From contig JAANBB010000118.1 of assembly GCA_014621425.1 (NCBI GenBank), positions 33,231 to 97,230 of the forward strand: a DNA stretch of 64,000 nucleotides, given 5' to 3'. The DNA is from Cylindrodendrum hubeiense (Eukaryota > Ascomycota > Sordariomycetes > Hypocreales > Nectriaceae). Below the pieces are notes generated by a model. That model ran no database searches. It saw only the letters and a program-made list of their open reading frames with translations, and was not told the DNA's origin. Position numbers and translations under genes: made by a program. Positions 34,487-46,228 of the stretch are shown one piece after another. Numbering within the stretch: the first letter of the stretch is position 1; every line of letters starts with the position of its first letter.

Positions 34487-35904
34487 CTAAGAGTCCGACA
34501 TGAGATTGGGAATCTCATCGACCTGCCTCTTGCCGTGAAGAATGTCATTAACTGCAGTGAAGAGTGGGTATTCCGACTCAAGACCTCTCGCCTTCAAGAA
34601 GCTGTTGACCTCCTCAGCAGTCGTAGTTCCCTGGATCTTCTGGCCGTTCAGCTCTTGCTTCTCCACCTCCTGTACGCTGATGCCCTTCTCCACGGATATC
34701 TTGGCGCATCGGAAGTTACGACCTCCGGAGCAGGATGTGATCAGATCGGCAACACCAGCAGACGACTCGGTGAAAGTCGCAGTCTGCACAGTCTCTCCGA
34801 AGAACTCCTTGCCGAATTTGACCATCTCCATGAGGCCAATGCGCATAATGGCGGCCTTGGCATTGTCACCCCAACCACGGCCGTCGACGAAACCGGCAGC
34901 CAGGGCAACCACGTTCTTCAGGGCACCGCTCAGAGACACACCCGCAACGTCAGAGACCAGCTGGACGTGGAAGTAGGGGCGGTGGAAGAGGGTGCGGAAG
35001 CAGTCCTGATCCAGGGGAGGGTAGTCGCTCGGCACGGCCGTCAGCTTGGTCTTCGATGCGCGGCCACGAGCATCCGTGTGCTGGATCTCGGGAATTTCGC
35101 CTGTAGTTGGGTTCGGGCTGCCCGTACGCGGCGTCGGGGCTCTGCTATAGTCCATCGCTGGCGGGTCGTACGCAATGGTCGTCTCAGACCACTTCTCGGC
35201 AGCAATCTCACGGGCGAGGTTGGCACCACTGAGGGCACCGCAGTAGATGCCGAGGCCGTCGCCAATCCACTCGCTGAACAGGCTCACGCCGTCGTCAGTG
35301 ACGTTAACACCCTTGATGCAGCTGATGCCGCGGGCATAGGGAAGAATATGGCCGTTGATCTGCTTGCAGACATTTCCAATAAATTGGTGGGGCAGGTTGA
35401 AGATGAGGATGGTGGAGCCCTTGACGGCGTCGCGGATGTCAGGGTTGGCGACGATGTTGGAGGGCAGGGCGATGCCCGGCAGGTACTTGACGTTCTCGTG
35501 GTGCTTGTTGATGACCTCGGTGAGCTTCTGGGGCTTGTCGCCGGCGGCCTCGTCGTAGTACTTGGAGTCCTTGGGAATCGACACTTCCTCCTCGAAGACC
35601 CACATCTGGACCTCCTCCTCGAACAGGTCTGCATTTGCGCGGGTGTTTTCGGCAAGGATCTTGGCAATGGTCGAACCCCTAGAGCCGTGAATGTCAGCAG
35701 ATGTGCGTTTGCATGCGAGCGGAGGGCGGTGGCGCACCAATTACCAGATCCCACGATGGTCACCTTGTGCTTCTTCTGAGGTCCGCCGCCGAGGGTTGGT
35801 GCGCTCGCCATGTTGCCGGGTGTCGTCGTGGAGTAACGGGCACGGAGGATTCGCTTGGGGATGTTGAAAACGGGTGAGGATCGTGCGACGAGAGACCGGA
35901 ACAT
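34487..35904 (-). CDS. GPD1: NAD-dependent glycerol-3-phosphate dehydrogenase
   Basis: Exons 35904-35738 and 35678-34487 give 452 aa. The intron (GTGCGC donor, CTCTAG acceptor) rejoins the NAD-binding motif GSGNWGS (residues 52-58), which fixes the splice sites. The enzyme reduces dihydroxyacetone phosphate to glycerol-3-phosphate, feeding glycerol (osmolyte), lipid synthesis and redox shuttling. Family motifs include [25 protein letters not shown] and [20 protein letters not shown]. The first 31 residues ([20 protein letters not shown], then RARYSTTT) are basic, hydroxylated and free of acids, like a mitochondrial presequence. Met32 (MASAPT) is a second in-frame start that would give the cytosolic form. 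The C-terminal body is longer than the minimal family, with a Thr/Pro-rich insertion ([18 protein letters not shown]). Confidence 0.95.
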
Positions 35905-36582
35905 GCGTGTGTGGACGGGGAGCAGAAGCAAAAGACGGGAGGCGTGGGCTGGAGACTCGGCCAAAGTAAAGAGGTGGACTGAGGGGTACTTTTCACAGTT
36001 ATACGCTTCCCCTCGGCCTGAGCTTCTAGTTGTTGAACCCACGAGCAGCCACAATGACGCACGGCAAAAAGTGGCGGCTTTCACCGCTTGCCGGAACGGG
36101 CCAAGCGCCCCATCAAATCCCGGGGCGGGGATTCGACCTGCCGCTGTCCGTCCTGGTCGAGGCACAATCACATGCAACGGGACAGGGACGCTGCGAGGCT
36201 TCAGTGCTGCCCACACAGGCACATCCCAGCAATTCACACGTGAAGGCCAGCGCGGCCCAAGGATCGAGGCACGGCGAATATCGTGATCAGGGTCATGATC
36301 AGGGCCAGGATCAGGAACAGGAACCCAGCTCCGTGGCTAAGAATCCCGCCGCAGCATCCCGATCTGATCCCTGGATCTGCGCCTGCAAGGGTTGCGTGAT
36401 GTCGGAACGGTAAGGGACACACCAGTGACACCACACTATAGGACAGTTGCATTACAGGGGATGTCATTGTTACATTCGCTCCAGAGCAATCAACGCGCGC
36501 TAATACTCAACAAGATGCTTCGCCGTCGAGGCACCTCACCCCAACACCTGACGACTCACGATATTCCTTCCTTTTGTCCATT
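35905..36582. other. Intergenic region, no gene seen
   Basis: This is the promoter side of the glycerol-3-phosphate dehydrogenase gene and the 3' side of the next minus-strand gene. A short imperfect GATCAGG/GATCAGGA repeat lies near 36283-36320. No gene is seen. Confidence 0.55.
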
Positions 36583-37767
36583 TCATTCAAATTCCCGTAG
36601 CAACGATTTTTCCTCATCCGCGGGCCGACATTGATTTCGGAACATCCTTGACCATTCCCCATGTCTCTTGTTGTCCTCATTGTCCAGGGTCCTCTCGCCG
36701 TCTCCAAAGACAGGCTTGAATATGGCATCATACTCCATCCATGTCAAGTTGATCATGACCGTCATTACAAGAATCATCCACTGGGGCAACTTTCCATCCT
36801 TGTCCGCAAAAAGCTTCGAGATAATAATCATGAGCAGAAACATTAACCCACTGGTAAGAGTAAAGATCCATGCCCCCAACTGCTGTTTCCAGGTCGTGAT
36901 CGTGTATGGCTGGAGCGACTTCAGCCAACGCTGATAGCCATCGGGAAGCTCGTGCTCCTCGGCTCCATCAGTGATAAGCTTCAGGTAGCGAACACTCGAC
37001 TGTGCGTAGTCGGGGGCACGATGTGGCCCGACAAGGAATCGATACCACCATTTCTTCTTGCGTGGGTCGTTTGGTAGGTCTGGCTCGGGGATTTGCGGCG
37101 CAAACAGTGTTCGGGCCAGGAATGGTTTCGGGAGTTCTGGAATAGGAGGCTTCTCCGGGATGGAGATCTTGGGTGGGATGGGGATGCACGGCACGATGAT
37201 CTCCTTGTAGCCAGCCCCACCGCCCTCGGTGCGGATGATGATTCCATAGTCCTCCTCGGTCACCTCATACACGACGCCGACGAGGCCCTCGTTCCACGAA
37301 GTCTGCGTGTACGGCGGCGGCTGAATCGTCGGTGGGTCAATCGGTGGGATCCTGGGCGGGTTGGATGGGTCAGGCAGCTTGGGGTGGTCGGGGATCTTCC
37401 TGAAATCGACATTGGCGAAGCAAGGCTCGCGATAAGGGATCCCAGGTAGGTTGAACTTCAGTTCCAAGGTGGGAACTGAGACATTCGTCTGGGACAGCGG
37501 ACGGATACCACGCATGCCGAGGAACGTCTCGGCTGCGAGGTTGGAACCATATGCGAGATAGAGGTAGGTGTTTGGCGTGGGATGATCACGATCCTGCGCC
37601 GGATCCTCGGTCGCCTGTGCCAACCGCGCATTGGATGTGCGGGGAATAGATGCGATGGAAGGATACGTTTTCGGCGCGGGCCGTGGACTAAGGCTGTTGA
37701 CTTTGCGCAATATGGCGAGGGAGCAACTCTTGCCACCAGCGCCGTTGTCGCAAGATTGTCGCGACAT
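36583..37767 (-). CDS. Gamma-glutamylcyclotransferase-like (GliK-like) membrane protein
   Basis: A single-exon gene for 394 aa. The GGCT signature YLYLAYGSNL lies at residues 68-77 and forms the loop that binds the gamma-glutamyl group. The strand WNEGLVGVVYEV and a candidate catalytic Glu in RTEGGG follow. These enzymes release 5-oxoproline from gamma-glutamyl compounds; the fungal GliK subgroup acts in glutathione-derived toxin pathways. A Pro-rich insertion follows (PDPSNPPRIPPIDPPTIQPP), and the C-terminal third has two hydrophobic helices (FTLTSGLMFLLMIIISKLF and WMILVMTVMINLTW), so it is probably membrane-tethered. The N-terminal 60 residues look disordered. No secondary-metabolite genes are adjacent, so a general role is more likely than toxin synthesis. 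Confidence 0.82.
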   Translation of the reverse strand: MSRQSCDNGAGGKSCSLAILRKVNSLSPRPAPKTYPSIASIPRTSNARLAQATEDPAQDRDHPTPNTYLYLAYGSNLAAETFLGMRGIRPLSQTNVSVPTLELKFNLPGIPYREPCFANVDFRKIPDHPKLPDPSNPPRIPPIDPPTIQPPPYTQTSWNEGLVGVVYEVTEEDYGIIIRTEGGGAGYKEIIVPCIPIPPKISIPEKPPIPELPKPFLARTLFAPQIPEPDLPNDPRKKKWWYRFLVGPHRAPDYAQSSVRYLKLITDGAEEHELPDGYQRWLKSLQPYTITTWKQQLGAWIFTLTSGLMFLLMIIISKLFADKDGKLPQWMILVMTVMINLTWMEYDAIFKPVFGDGERTLDNEDNKRHGEWSRMFRNQCRPADEEKSLLREFE

Positions 37768-39137
37768 TGTGAATCCGGGTACGTCTGGATGATGGCTCCC
37801 TAGTGATAAGGGGCCAGTCCTTGGGCTAGGTAGCTATGTGCGACTCTGAGTATATTGCGCAAGCAAGCAATTTGATGCGACAGAGATGTAAGGTTGATTC
37901 TAGATGGAACAGCCGATGAAATGGTCAAGCCTGGACGTTGTCGTCGTGTTGAGTGCGTGTGGACGGAGAGTATTTAGACCAGCGGGCCGATGCAGCGGAG
38001 GTTGCGGAGACCCCACTATATCTAGCGCTCGGGCGCTGCGAAGTCCGCCCACCGTGCACCGGACATGCTGAATAATGGCGTCCAGAAGGGAACTTGATGC
38101 TGCGCGGTAAGAGGAAGACAGATCGAGGCCCCGCAGCGGCTCGATCTTACAACCGAAATCCGAGATGGGATTCGGGATCAAAGTTTACGGATGTCGCTCT
38201 GACGACGACCTGTCGTAATGCTGCACAAAGACTTGGGAACATTATTGTGTAATTGGCTGTGAGCACAATAAGAACCTTAGATCTATGATCACTGCCCGTC
38301 TTGGCATACCCCATATAGGTGCGTAGGTACCCACCTACAGGTATGCTGCAAGAGAGGGCATTCCGACTGCCCGATGTTCCGCCATAGCCAACCCAAATCT
38401 CGTGCGGTCGCTACGACATGCCACAGGCTCCCATGTTTCAAGTCAGACGTCGCGCAGCCTGCCGTAGTAAATCCCCCTATGCTGTACTTCCCTAGTACCG
38501 TGCCCATTTAATTCTGCATGTCTGGTTCATTGGGTCTCGTTTCAGGAACAGACGATGATGGGTTCAGCGTGAATAAGCGACTTCGGTCGATCCAATCCCT
38601 CAGAATATTTTGTTCAACGAAAGTCCACGTCAGTGCCGCGTGTTTATTTACATCTGACCGCTGGGGATGGGATTGGTGGTCATGTGCCGAGAACTCTTGC
38701 AGCTGTCGACATGATTGACTGCCAGCTGGCAGCAGGTCGGGTTGTTGGCCACTCAGGGCGCTCCTGCCGCATCAACATGCGATTGCTCCCACCTCGCGCT
38801 TGCCCAATTCCCATGGCCTCAATCCGAGCAGATGCCACAAAAAGCCCACGACTTTCGCACATCTACAAAATCAAACTCCATCTCGTGATTCTCGCTGCCT
38901 CGTCTTCAGTGATCCGACCTTCCCGAGGATCCGTCTGTTCATCTGTTCGACTGAGTTCGACACCGCTGCCGTTCACCAACAGGCTGAAACGGCTCTTCGA
39001 TTCGGATTCGTCCAGCGCCTCTCCCAATTGGAACAACTGGACATCCATCTCTCTCTGCTGTAGGTGCAAAGTTAAACCGCCCCTGGTAACGACTTGCACT
39101 GATCCGCCACCTCACTAGAGGCAGGTGAACCCTAGAG
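37768..39137. other. Intergenic region, no gene seen
   Basis: This lies between divergent genes. It is AT-richer near 38220-38290 and contains several short overlapping ORFs with no recognisable features. It probably contains both promoters. Confidence 0.5.
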
Positions 39138-42082
39138 ATGGCTCCAAAAGGCCGTGGCAAGGCCGCCAAAGGACCTAGCCCAAAACGACACACCACGCAA
39201 TTTGGAGAACTCGACACCACCCCAACCAGCCGTCAGCTCCGTTCTTCTAAAGCAAGGAAGCTCGCGACTGATGAACCAGCAGGAGGGAACATTGCTTCCA
39301 GCCGCCCATCTGGTGCAAATATCGACGCGAGTCCAGTGCAGCCCGGTTCTCCCCCAGATGAGTTCGACGATGGACTTGATGATGTCGACTTGATCAAGTT
39401 GGACACCACCGATCAGATACAGACGGTATCCCAGGCCCAGCATTTCACCTGGTCCGAGGGAGAATCCAACCCAAAACGCAGCTCACCCCTCCGTGCCGAA
39501 GTCGTCTCCCAATCCCTTTGGGAATTTGATGAAAAGGACTCGATGAACCCGTTCTCCAGCCCCAGATCTGGATTCGGAAAACTTCCCGATACGATGCCTT
39601 TGCCCCGTGATCCAACGATTGATCCCCAATCGCAGACACAAAGGGAGGTGGCTTGCCGTGTTGACTTCTCAGAGACTGCCTCAACAATGCGCCGCAGCTC
39701 GCCCCTCCTCCCCCAAGACAGCATTGCGGGAAACTGGAAGTTCAATACATCTTCTCCACAAAGCGGGGGTTTGATATCTCACCCTACGACTCAAGAACCT
39801 CAATCGGCACACCTAAACATCCCAAGCAGCCCCCCTCCACACCTCCCTATGGATGAGATTTATGATGCCACGCCTCCTGGATCCCGGTCCCAGATACTAA
39901 ACGCCTCTTCGATTCGACCTGAGGAGACTGTTACACACCCCAAACAACGTTTCCACGACCCAACGCCACCACAGACACTCCCGAGAGACGAACTATCTGA
40001 GAGAATTCCTTTAAAGAGAAAGAGGAAATCCATGACGGAGTTACTCGTCGGTGATCTAGATTCGGATGACGAAGAACCCACACCCTGTCCTGGCAAGACT
40101 AAACCTGTGCAACACGAAGGTGGACTACCTCAGACAACAGACATAAGCGGACGCGACTTGCCCGACATGCACCGAGCCTCCCCAACAGCTTTACAGGAAA
40201 GCACCCGAGGCAAGAAGCGCAAGCAACGTGCCAAAACTCCCATTCAGTTCGACGAAGATACAAATGAGATCAAAGAGGCCACCCGCAAGAAGAAGACCAC
40301 TGCTCCACCAAAGCCAGCCATTGTCCCCGCGCCGAAGAATGCAACGCAAGCATCGATTTCCCCTGTTACCAACGCTAAGAAGCGGCCTGTACCAAAGGTT
40401 GCGTCGAAACCGGAACCAGTGAAGAAGAAGCGCAAGGCTGCTCCTCGAAAAGAGCAACACAAAAAGCCAGCTACGACCAATACGAGGACTGTCGCCAATG
40501 TTGGTCGTACTCGTGGCGCGAAATTGAAGGAGCCAAAAAAGCCAGAAATGGAAAACAAGGTGCAAAGCCAGGACAGCATTCCTGTGGATGAAGATAGCGG
40601 TGATTCCGATCTCATTTACTGTGCTCCAGATCTCATTGTGATATCCAGTGACGAGCACAGTTCCGACTTGTCGGAAGCGGATGCCTTACCACCACGGCGA
40701 CCAGCGCCACCGCAGAATCCAAGAGCAAAAGGACAAGACCTCGAAGTTAAAGGCAAGGGGGGCTCTCTATCCCTGAAGCCAGACAACTCTCAAACGCAAC
40801 CATCGGCACCCAAGCAGAGCCCGCCAGACCGGACCATCCATACCATGTCGAATACCAAAGCGCTCCCTTCGAGTACTTTCGAACAAGACCGACGAAACGC
40901 AAAGGCGGTTCAGAAAACTGAGTTATCGGGGTTGGATAAGCGAACAACTCGAAGCATGAAGAAGGCTGCCACAAAAGTGACTGGAAAGGCAACAGTCCTA
41001 GCCCCTCGCGACCCCAACAGAGCAACAACGCGGGCTCAGAGATCTCCGCAATATAAAGTCTTGAAAAAGACTAGAGCCGTGGAGTGGCCCGAGGCGAGTC
41101 TATCCTGGCCTCCCCGGAAGGCAGGGAAGATCTCCCGAAGTTTCAGTATCAGTGAGGCGGGCAGCCCGGTTCCCGTTGGATCTGACCCAGCCCCGTTCAC
41201 AACCGACTCGACACCTCCAGATAGGGAGAGACGAGAACATCCAACAGACTAGAAGTCTCGTGATAATAATGATGGAGGATTTGGCCGGTCTACGGCCAAG
41301 CGCCTCGTCGTCTCACCATCACCTATTTGTCATGCCCGTGAGTTGGAAAGTGAAAAGCTGCCGAGATCAGCCCTAAGAAATGTCAACAAAGAAGACTTTT
41401 CCAATGTTTTGCCAACAAAACCGACGAAGGATGAGCGACCCGTTCCTCCTGTGACAATTCCGTCACGGTTCGCAAGGACAACCCAGGATGTGCATGACCA
41501 GATCCTAGCCACGCTCCGGCAGCCAGAGGATGAATTGATTGCAACCCAAGGCCGGCCCAGGGGTCAAACAGAACTCCAGGGCAGTGAAAGAATTTTACAG
41601 GACTCTTTTAAGGGGCACTCGGGGGAGGTTGCGGGAAAGTTACATGGGCTTGTGGATGTAAGTGCGCATGGACCTTCCTCTGTAACAACGCACTGACAAT
41701 GGAACCCCAGATGATGTTGAACCATCTCAAAACGAAGGAAGAAACGATCTACCGCGGGACTAGGACATATCATGCAAGTGGCCTAGGCTGTGTGGAAAAG
41801 ATCGAGCGCAAGTACAGCCAAGAGAAGCGTGTATTGACAGATACGTGGAAGAGGGACGGCGATTCTTTCCTACAAAGGCTACAACGAGCCAGGCATGGGG
41901 TTGAAACCAACGGGAAGAAGCGAGAGGAATTGATGGGTCAACTGGAGGAAAAGGCGGCATCACGGCAACTGCTGTACCAACGAGCGACGACGAGTCTCCG
42001 CACACTGCATGGCCGTTTACTAGAGGGAAATCTGGCTGAGAGTGAAAGTCAGCGAGGATCCTCACAGCAATCCGCAACATAA
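39138..42082 (+). CDS. Large basic nuclear-looking protein with SIM-like motif; in-frame TAG at 41250
   Basis: The frame opens at ATG 39138 (CTAGAGATGG) and runs 704 codons to a TAG at 41250-41252. It then continues in the same frame to a GTAAGT donor at 41658, with a last exon at 41711-42082. If the TAG is ignored the product is about 963 aa. The N-terminal two thirds are disordered, rich in Ser, Pro, Lys and acidic patches. Basic clusters (PLKRKRKS, VKKKRKAAPRK) look like nuclear localisation signals. DLIVISSDEHSSD (about residue 500) resembles a SUMO-interacting motif. The C-terminal part is a charged helical or coiled-coil segment (EKIERKYSQEKRVLTD). Composition suggests a chromatin or meiotic factor, but I do not recognise the family. 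The TAG may be a nonsense change, an error, or removed by an intron (41175-41252 with weak GTTGGA donor keeps frame). Confidence 0.65.
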
Positions 42083-44453
42083 AGTGGCATAATTTCAACA
42101 TGTTAGCGGATACGAATGATGGGGAGGCGATGAAGCGATTTGCTCGGGCGTTCAGGGAATTGTTTCAACTAAATTGTGGTGCCTGGGAATACCTGCCATG
42201 GCGCTGGGCACGCTGGTGCAGGGATTCGGAGTTTGTATGTTTCCGGATGCGAGCCTGTGGGCCTGGAGGATGAGAAAAAGCCAGATGTTGGCAGGCGAAA
42301 TAGTGCATTTGATGAGGGGTCATTCGAGTTTGAAGTCTGGTGATGTTGATCTACCTGGACGGATGCAGATCGGGGTTTGGCAAAGGGTTTGAGACAGTTA
42401 TCTGGAGACGATCATGTACTAAAGGGTCTGAGAGGGGCGAGAATGGCACTATCTAGCTTAGGAGCAGTACAAGGGTTCTCAATTTGGGACAGGGCTGGAC
42501 AGGGCGCGGGGATGGATGGGGCAATCAGCCGAGGGCAGAGGGTGAAGCCGGGATTGTGATAGGGGAGTGTTTGTGGTGGTCTCGTTTTGGTGGCGGGTGC
42601 TGAATCGGCGAGTGACTGGGAGCTGATGACGATGCTGTTTGGTGACGTATTCATTTGTGGCGCTGGGAAGCTTCTTGGGTCGTCATAGCCACGGCAGAAC
42701 AGGTATCATCGGGGTTAGTGACTTGGCTGGGCATCATTGCCGAGTGGACAGAGGACGGAAGAAGGGAAAGTGAAGGTAGAAATTGAAAGACATCATGACG
42801 AAGGACATATTTCCATGGCTTCTTATTTCCCCTCTCATTTATCTGTGCTCGCTTCGTTTAATCCCCAATCTCGCATGCAGGCTCCATGCGTGACAGCGCA
42901 ACAATCACCAGCGAAGAGTCTAATTGACTGATCCGGGAGCCAGAACTACTATGTATGTATTATCTCTTGATTCCCGGACCCTAAACCTAATACTGACCCT
43001 TACTCCCCGGTAAGTGCACTGGCGAGCCTACGGACAAGCCCACGGACAAGCCCACCGGACGGACACAGCAGTTTTTGAGGCTTCTTCGGGCCCAGCCTGT
43101 GGTATGATGATGCAGTTGGACCGGGCGGGGCTTTTTTCGTCGCCGAGGTGAGTGCTGAGCCCCCCCTCCTGGGGAATTCGCTTCGTTGGCAGCGGTGTTC
43201 TGCGTGCCTGTTCTCATCTTCCGCTTCCGTCTCCGCCTCACGCTTCACGCTCGCCTTGTTATTTTTATATGTTCCCCAGAACCCACTGCCCCCAGCCCCA
43301 GCATACGTACCCTCTCTCTTACCTCTTCTGCTCCCGTCGCGGCCTCGGATTCGCCGTAGGCCGTGGCAAAAACACTGGAGACGCTGGACCCCCAGGGCAG
43401 CGGCGAAAGTGGGTGCAGCGGCCCCGCGGACCAGCGTCACACGCCGAGGCAGCCCGGTCGTGCAGCAGCGCGGCGGCGATGGCGCGGAAGGGACGGGCAC
43501 GCGCCGTTACAGGGCTTACAGGGGGCGGCTTACACTGAGGCCTGCCTGGGTGGTGGGTGCTGCATGCCAGCTGCCCGCTGGCCGGTGGCCGGCGGCTGCG
43601 GGCGCTCCACTGCGACGCTCACAGCCCCCTTCACTGGCGAGCTGAGCCTCAGCGGACGCAGACGCATACGCATAACGCAGGTGCAGGCAAGCGAAGACTC
43701 AGCCTGCAGAGAGAGTCCTCCTAGCCTACTTAGTGACTTTTTGGCCGAGTCAGAACTCAAGTTGGAAGCCAAGTCGGCTGCCTGTCTCCAGGCTGCCTGT
43801 CTCCTGGCCTCTGGCTTCTCCCCTACCTGCTGCCCCGGCCACTGTCCCTGCCCTGTCGTCCCTGGTCCTAGTCCCCCGTTTCCTGTTGTTTCGGTTTCCG
43901 ACGGGGCCCATTCGTCCCTTTTTCTGGCTCGCCCGGACACTCTTTTCCCTTGGGTCTCTTTTCCGTCCACCTCCGTCAGCGCATTGCCGAAGTCAGGCGC
44001 GGGAAAAACACCAACATCCCCCATCATTGTTGCCTGCAACCATCTCCAGTCATCTTCACCTCTGCATCTGACCATCCCACCCTCTCTTCCTCCCTCTTTG
44101 ACCGGCTGCCTCCGCCTCGTTCCGCCCCGGCCTCGTCTCTGTTTCTCTTACTCCTCTTAGTCCTCTTCACCCCGCCTCTTGATCGCTTCATCCCGTTCCA
44201 AACCCTCTTCGCTGTGGTTTCGCGCTTAGAGCCCGAAAGATCGTTGACCCGCTTTTTCCGTCGCTGAGATCTGATTTTTTTTTTGTTCGGTCTCGGTAGT
44301 CGCCTGCACGGCCTGCTCACCTTTCGACGACGACCACGAACCCGCCGCAACAGCATCAGCTCCTCCGACAGCTCGAACTCAACCTCGACGACTCTGACCG
44401 CCAACTCGGATTCCCAGGACCACATTGTAACCTCCAGGAGCAGCGACACCAAA
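42083..44453. other. Long leader/promoter region, no convincing gene
   Basis: From about 43150 the plus strand becomes strongly pyrimidine-rich and stays so to the next start codon. This is typical of a long fungal promoter and 5' leader with an untranslated first exon. GC-rich ORFs at 43148-44160 overlap in all frames and are rejected. A short ATG frame at 42100-42270 directly after the preceding gene could belong to a further exon of it, but I cannot support a join. Confidence 0.5.
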
Positions 44454-45388
44454 ATGACGCTTCGCAAGAAGATTGCCCGCCATTTTGGCGATTCGGTACG
44501 TGCAGCCTCCTACCCGCCCGCGCGTGGGGATTTCCGAGTCCTCAGAATGCGACCCATTCACCATCGCTGCCGCTGCCACTGTCCTACTAACACTGCTCTT
44601 CGTCCAGTTTGCATCCGATTCCGAAAACCGAAAGCCCTACCTAAGATATTTCGATGTTCTCCTCACCAAAGCGGATTTCAATGCCCTCGATGACGACTGG
44701 CTCACCGACAACAACATCGCCTTCTGGGAGGAATACCTCGAACGCGAGACCCTCCCCAGGTACCCTCAGGCCCGCATCGTCCTCCTCCGTCCGAGTATGA
44801 CCTTCCTCCTCATGAAGGAGCCCAATGTGAGCCAGGTCCGCGCGGCCCTGCCGGACTTCGCCAAGGTCACCCACATCTTCCTCCCGATCAACGACAACCG
44901 CAATGTGAGCATGGCCGAGGGTGGTAGCCATTGGTCACTCCTTCTTGTCTCAGTTCTCGACGGCGTCGCCTTCCACTACGACTCCCTCGGCGGTTCCAAC
45001 TACTCCGAGGCTAACCACGCCACCCGGAAGTTGGCCACCGTGCTACAACGGCCTCTGCGATTCATCAACCTCGAGGACAGCCCACAACAAGAGAACGGCA
45101 ATGACTGCGGCGTCTTTGTGTGTTTGCTAATGCGACACCTCCTCGTGAAGCACCTGCTCCGCGCCAATGCACGGGAAAAGATCTCCATGAGCATGGGAGG
45201 CAAGCAAGTTGATAGCGATGGCGGCCGCGAAGAAATGATACGTATTATCAAGAATCTCCGCAAGGAGGGCGAACGCCGGCGATCGTGAGTGTAACCCCTC
45301 CCTAACCCGTCTTTGTGGTGTGTCTAATATGGAGAATAGGAGGAGCGCCAGCCCGTTTACCCACAAGACACCTCCGCAAATCGAGTAG
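44454..45388 (+). CDS. DEN1: NEDD8-specific protease (DEN1/SENP8-like, Ulp1 family C48)
   Basis: Three exons: 44454-44495, 44608-45284 and 45340-45388. Donors are GTACGT and GTGAGT, and the join gives 255 aa. The Ulp1-type cysteine protease triad is intact: His122 (GGSHWSLLL), Asp139 (FHYDSLGG) and Cys181 (NGNDCGVFVC), with oxyanion Gln175. The short N-terminus with a DWLTDNNIAFWEEYL helix and the compact size fit the DEN1/NEDP1/SENP8 subgroup, which processes or removes NEDD8 from proteins. The longer SUMO proteases Ulp1 and Ulp2 fit less well. The ATG in CCAAAATGACG was chosen because it is the first in frame ahead of the splice. The last small exon replaces an in-frame TGA formed by reading through the GTGAGT donor. 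It probably acts in cytosol and nucleus, indirectly tuning cullin-RING ligases. Confidence 0.92.
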
Positions 45389-46228
45389 GGATCGCTTTGC
45401 TACAGCTCTTGCGAAAAGTTCGAGGCTTTTGTACAAAAAGAGATACACAGATATGATGAGAGGGAGGAGATCACCCAACAAGAGGGTAGGGTCAAGCAGC
45501 ACTCCGCCGAGGTCCTGGACTCCAAGCCGAATGGCACTGGGGATCACAATACCAGCAGTTCCACCGACAAGGATCCAGCGGAAAATACGATCACAAGAGC
45601 CAATCCTGGCAGCCCGACCAACACGGATTCGCTGAATTGTCCTTGGAACGGGTGGCCCAAACCTCAACATCGACTCCGGCCTCGACCCAAGTCCAACAAC
45701 TACACAGTAATGAGGATCCGGGGCAAACGGCGGGTGAGGCCCACCCTGGCGATGGCGGCTGGCGTCCAGGGGGCTGTTGGCACGAGCTGAGACGTATTGC
45801 AGATGTTACGATTATGAGGGATGCGCAACGGTCAATTTGAGGTTTTGTTTTGTTTTTGGGTTTCTTTAACTTTGGCTTCATGATAGCGGTTGTTTTCCCG
45901 CTCAGGCGTTCGATGGTAATCACGTCAGGGGTGAGCGCGTGCTTTATACACAGGAATCCAACCACCGAGGCACCGAGGGCAACGTGGTTGTGTAGATACC
46001 CGTCGGTTCCATACTAAACAAACGACGATGCAAGAATAGGCAGCAAAGACTAGGGGCAAGATGCTACAACTAGGCGTTGAGAAGACCAAGTAAAAGGCTA
46101 GCTGGAAGGGAGGAAAACGATCAAAAGACAGGCAGATGAGACAGGCGAGGTGCATTATATCATTTATTCAGCTTCACTATTATGGTTTCATAACTCCGCA
46201 ACTCCTAGTGACTTAACTCGCCCCTCCC
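45389..46228. other. Intergenic region, no gene seen
   Basis: This holds the 3' flank of the protease gene and then sequence leading into the NLR relic. It is T-rich at 45840-45875, and the antisense ORFs have no recognisable domain. Confidence 0.5.

Noticed and set aside
34481..35779. 432-codon open frame antisense to the glycerol-3-phosphate dehydrogenase
   Set aside because: It mirrors the real gene's codon bias, has no domain, and crosses the real gene's splice site; it is a shadow frame.
36583..37767. GliK-like gene as a sign of an epipolythiodioxopiperazine toxin cluster
   Set aside because: No peptide synthetase, P450, glutathione transferase or thioredoxin-reductase-like gene is nearby; the GGCT fold is widespread.
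43148..44160. Long overlapping ORFs upstream of the NEDD8 protease
   Set aside because: Open in several frames at once because of GC- and pyrimidine-rich composition; no domains; better explained as leader and promoter.
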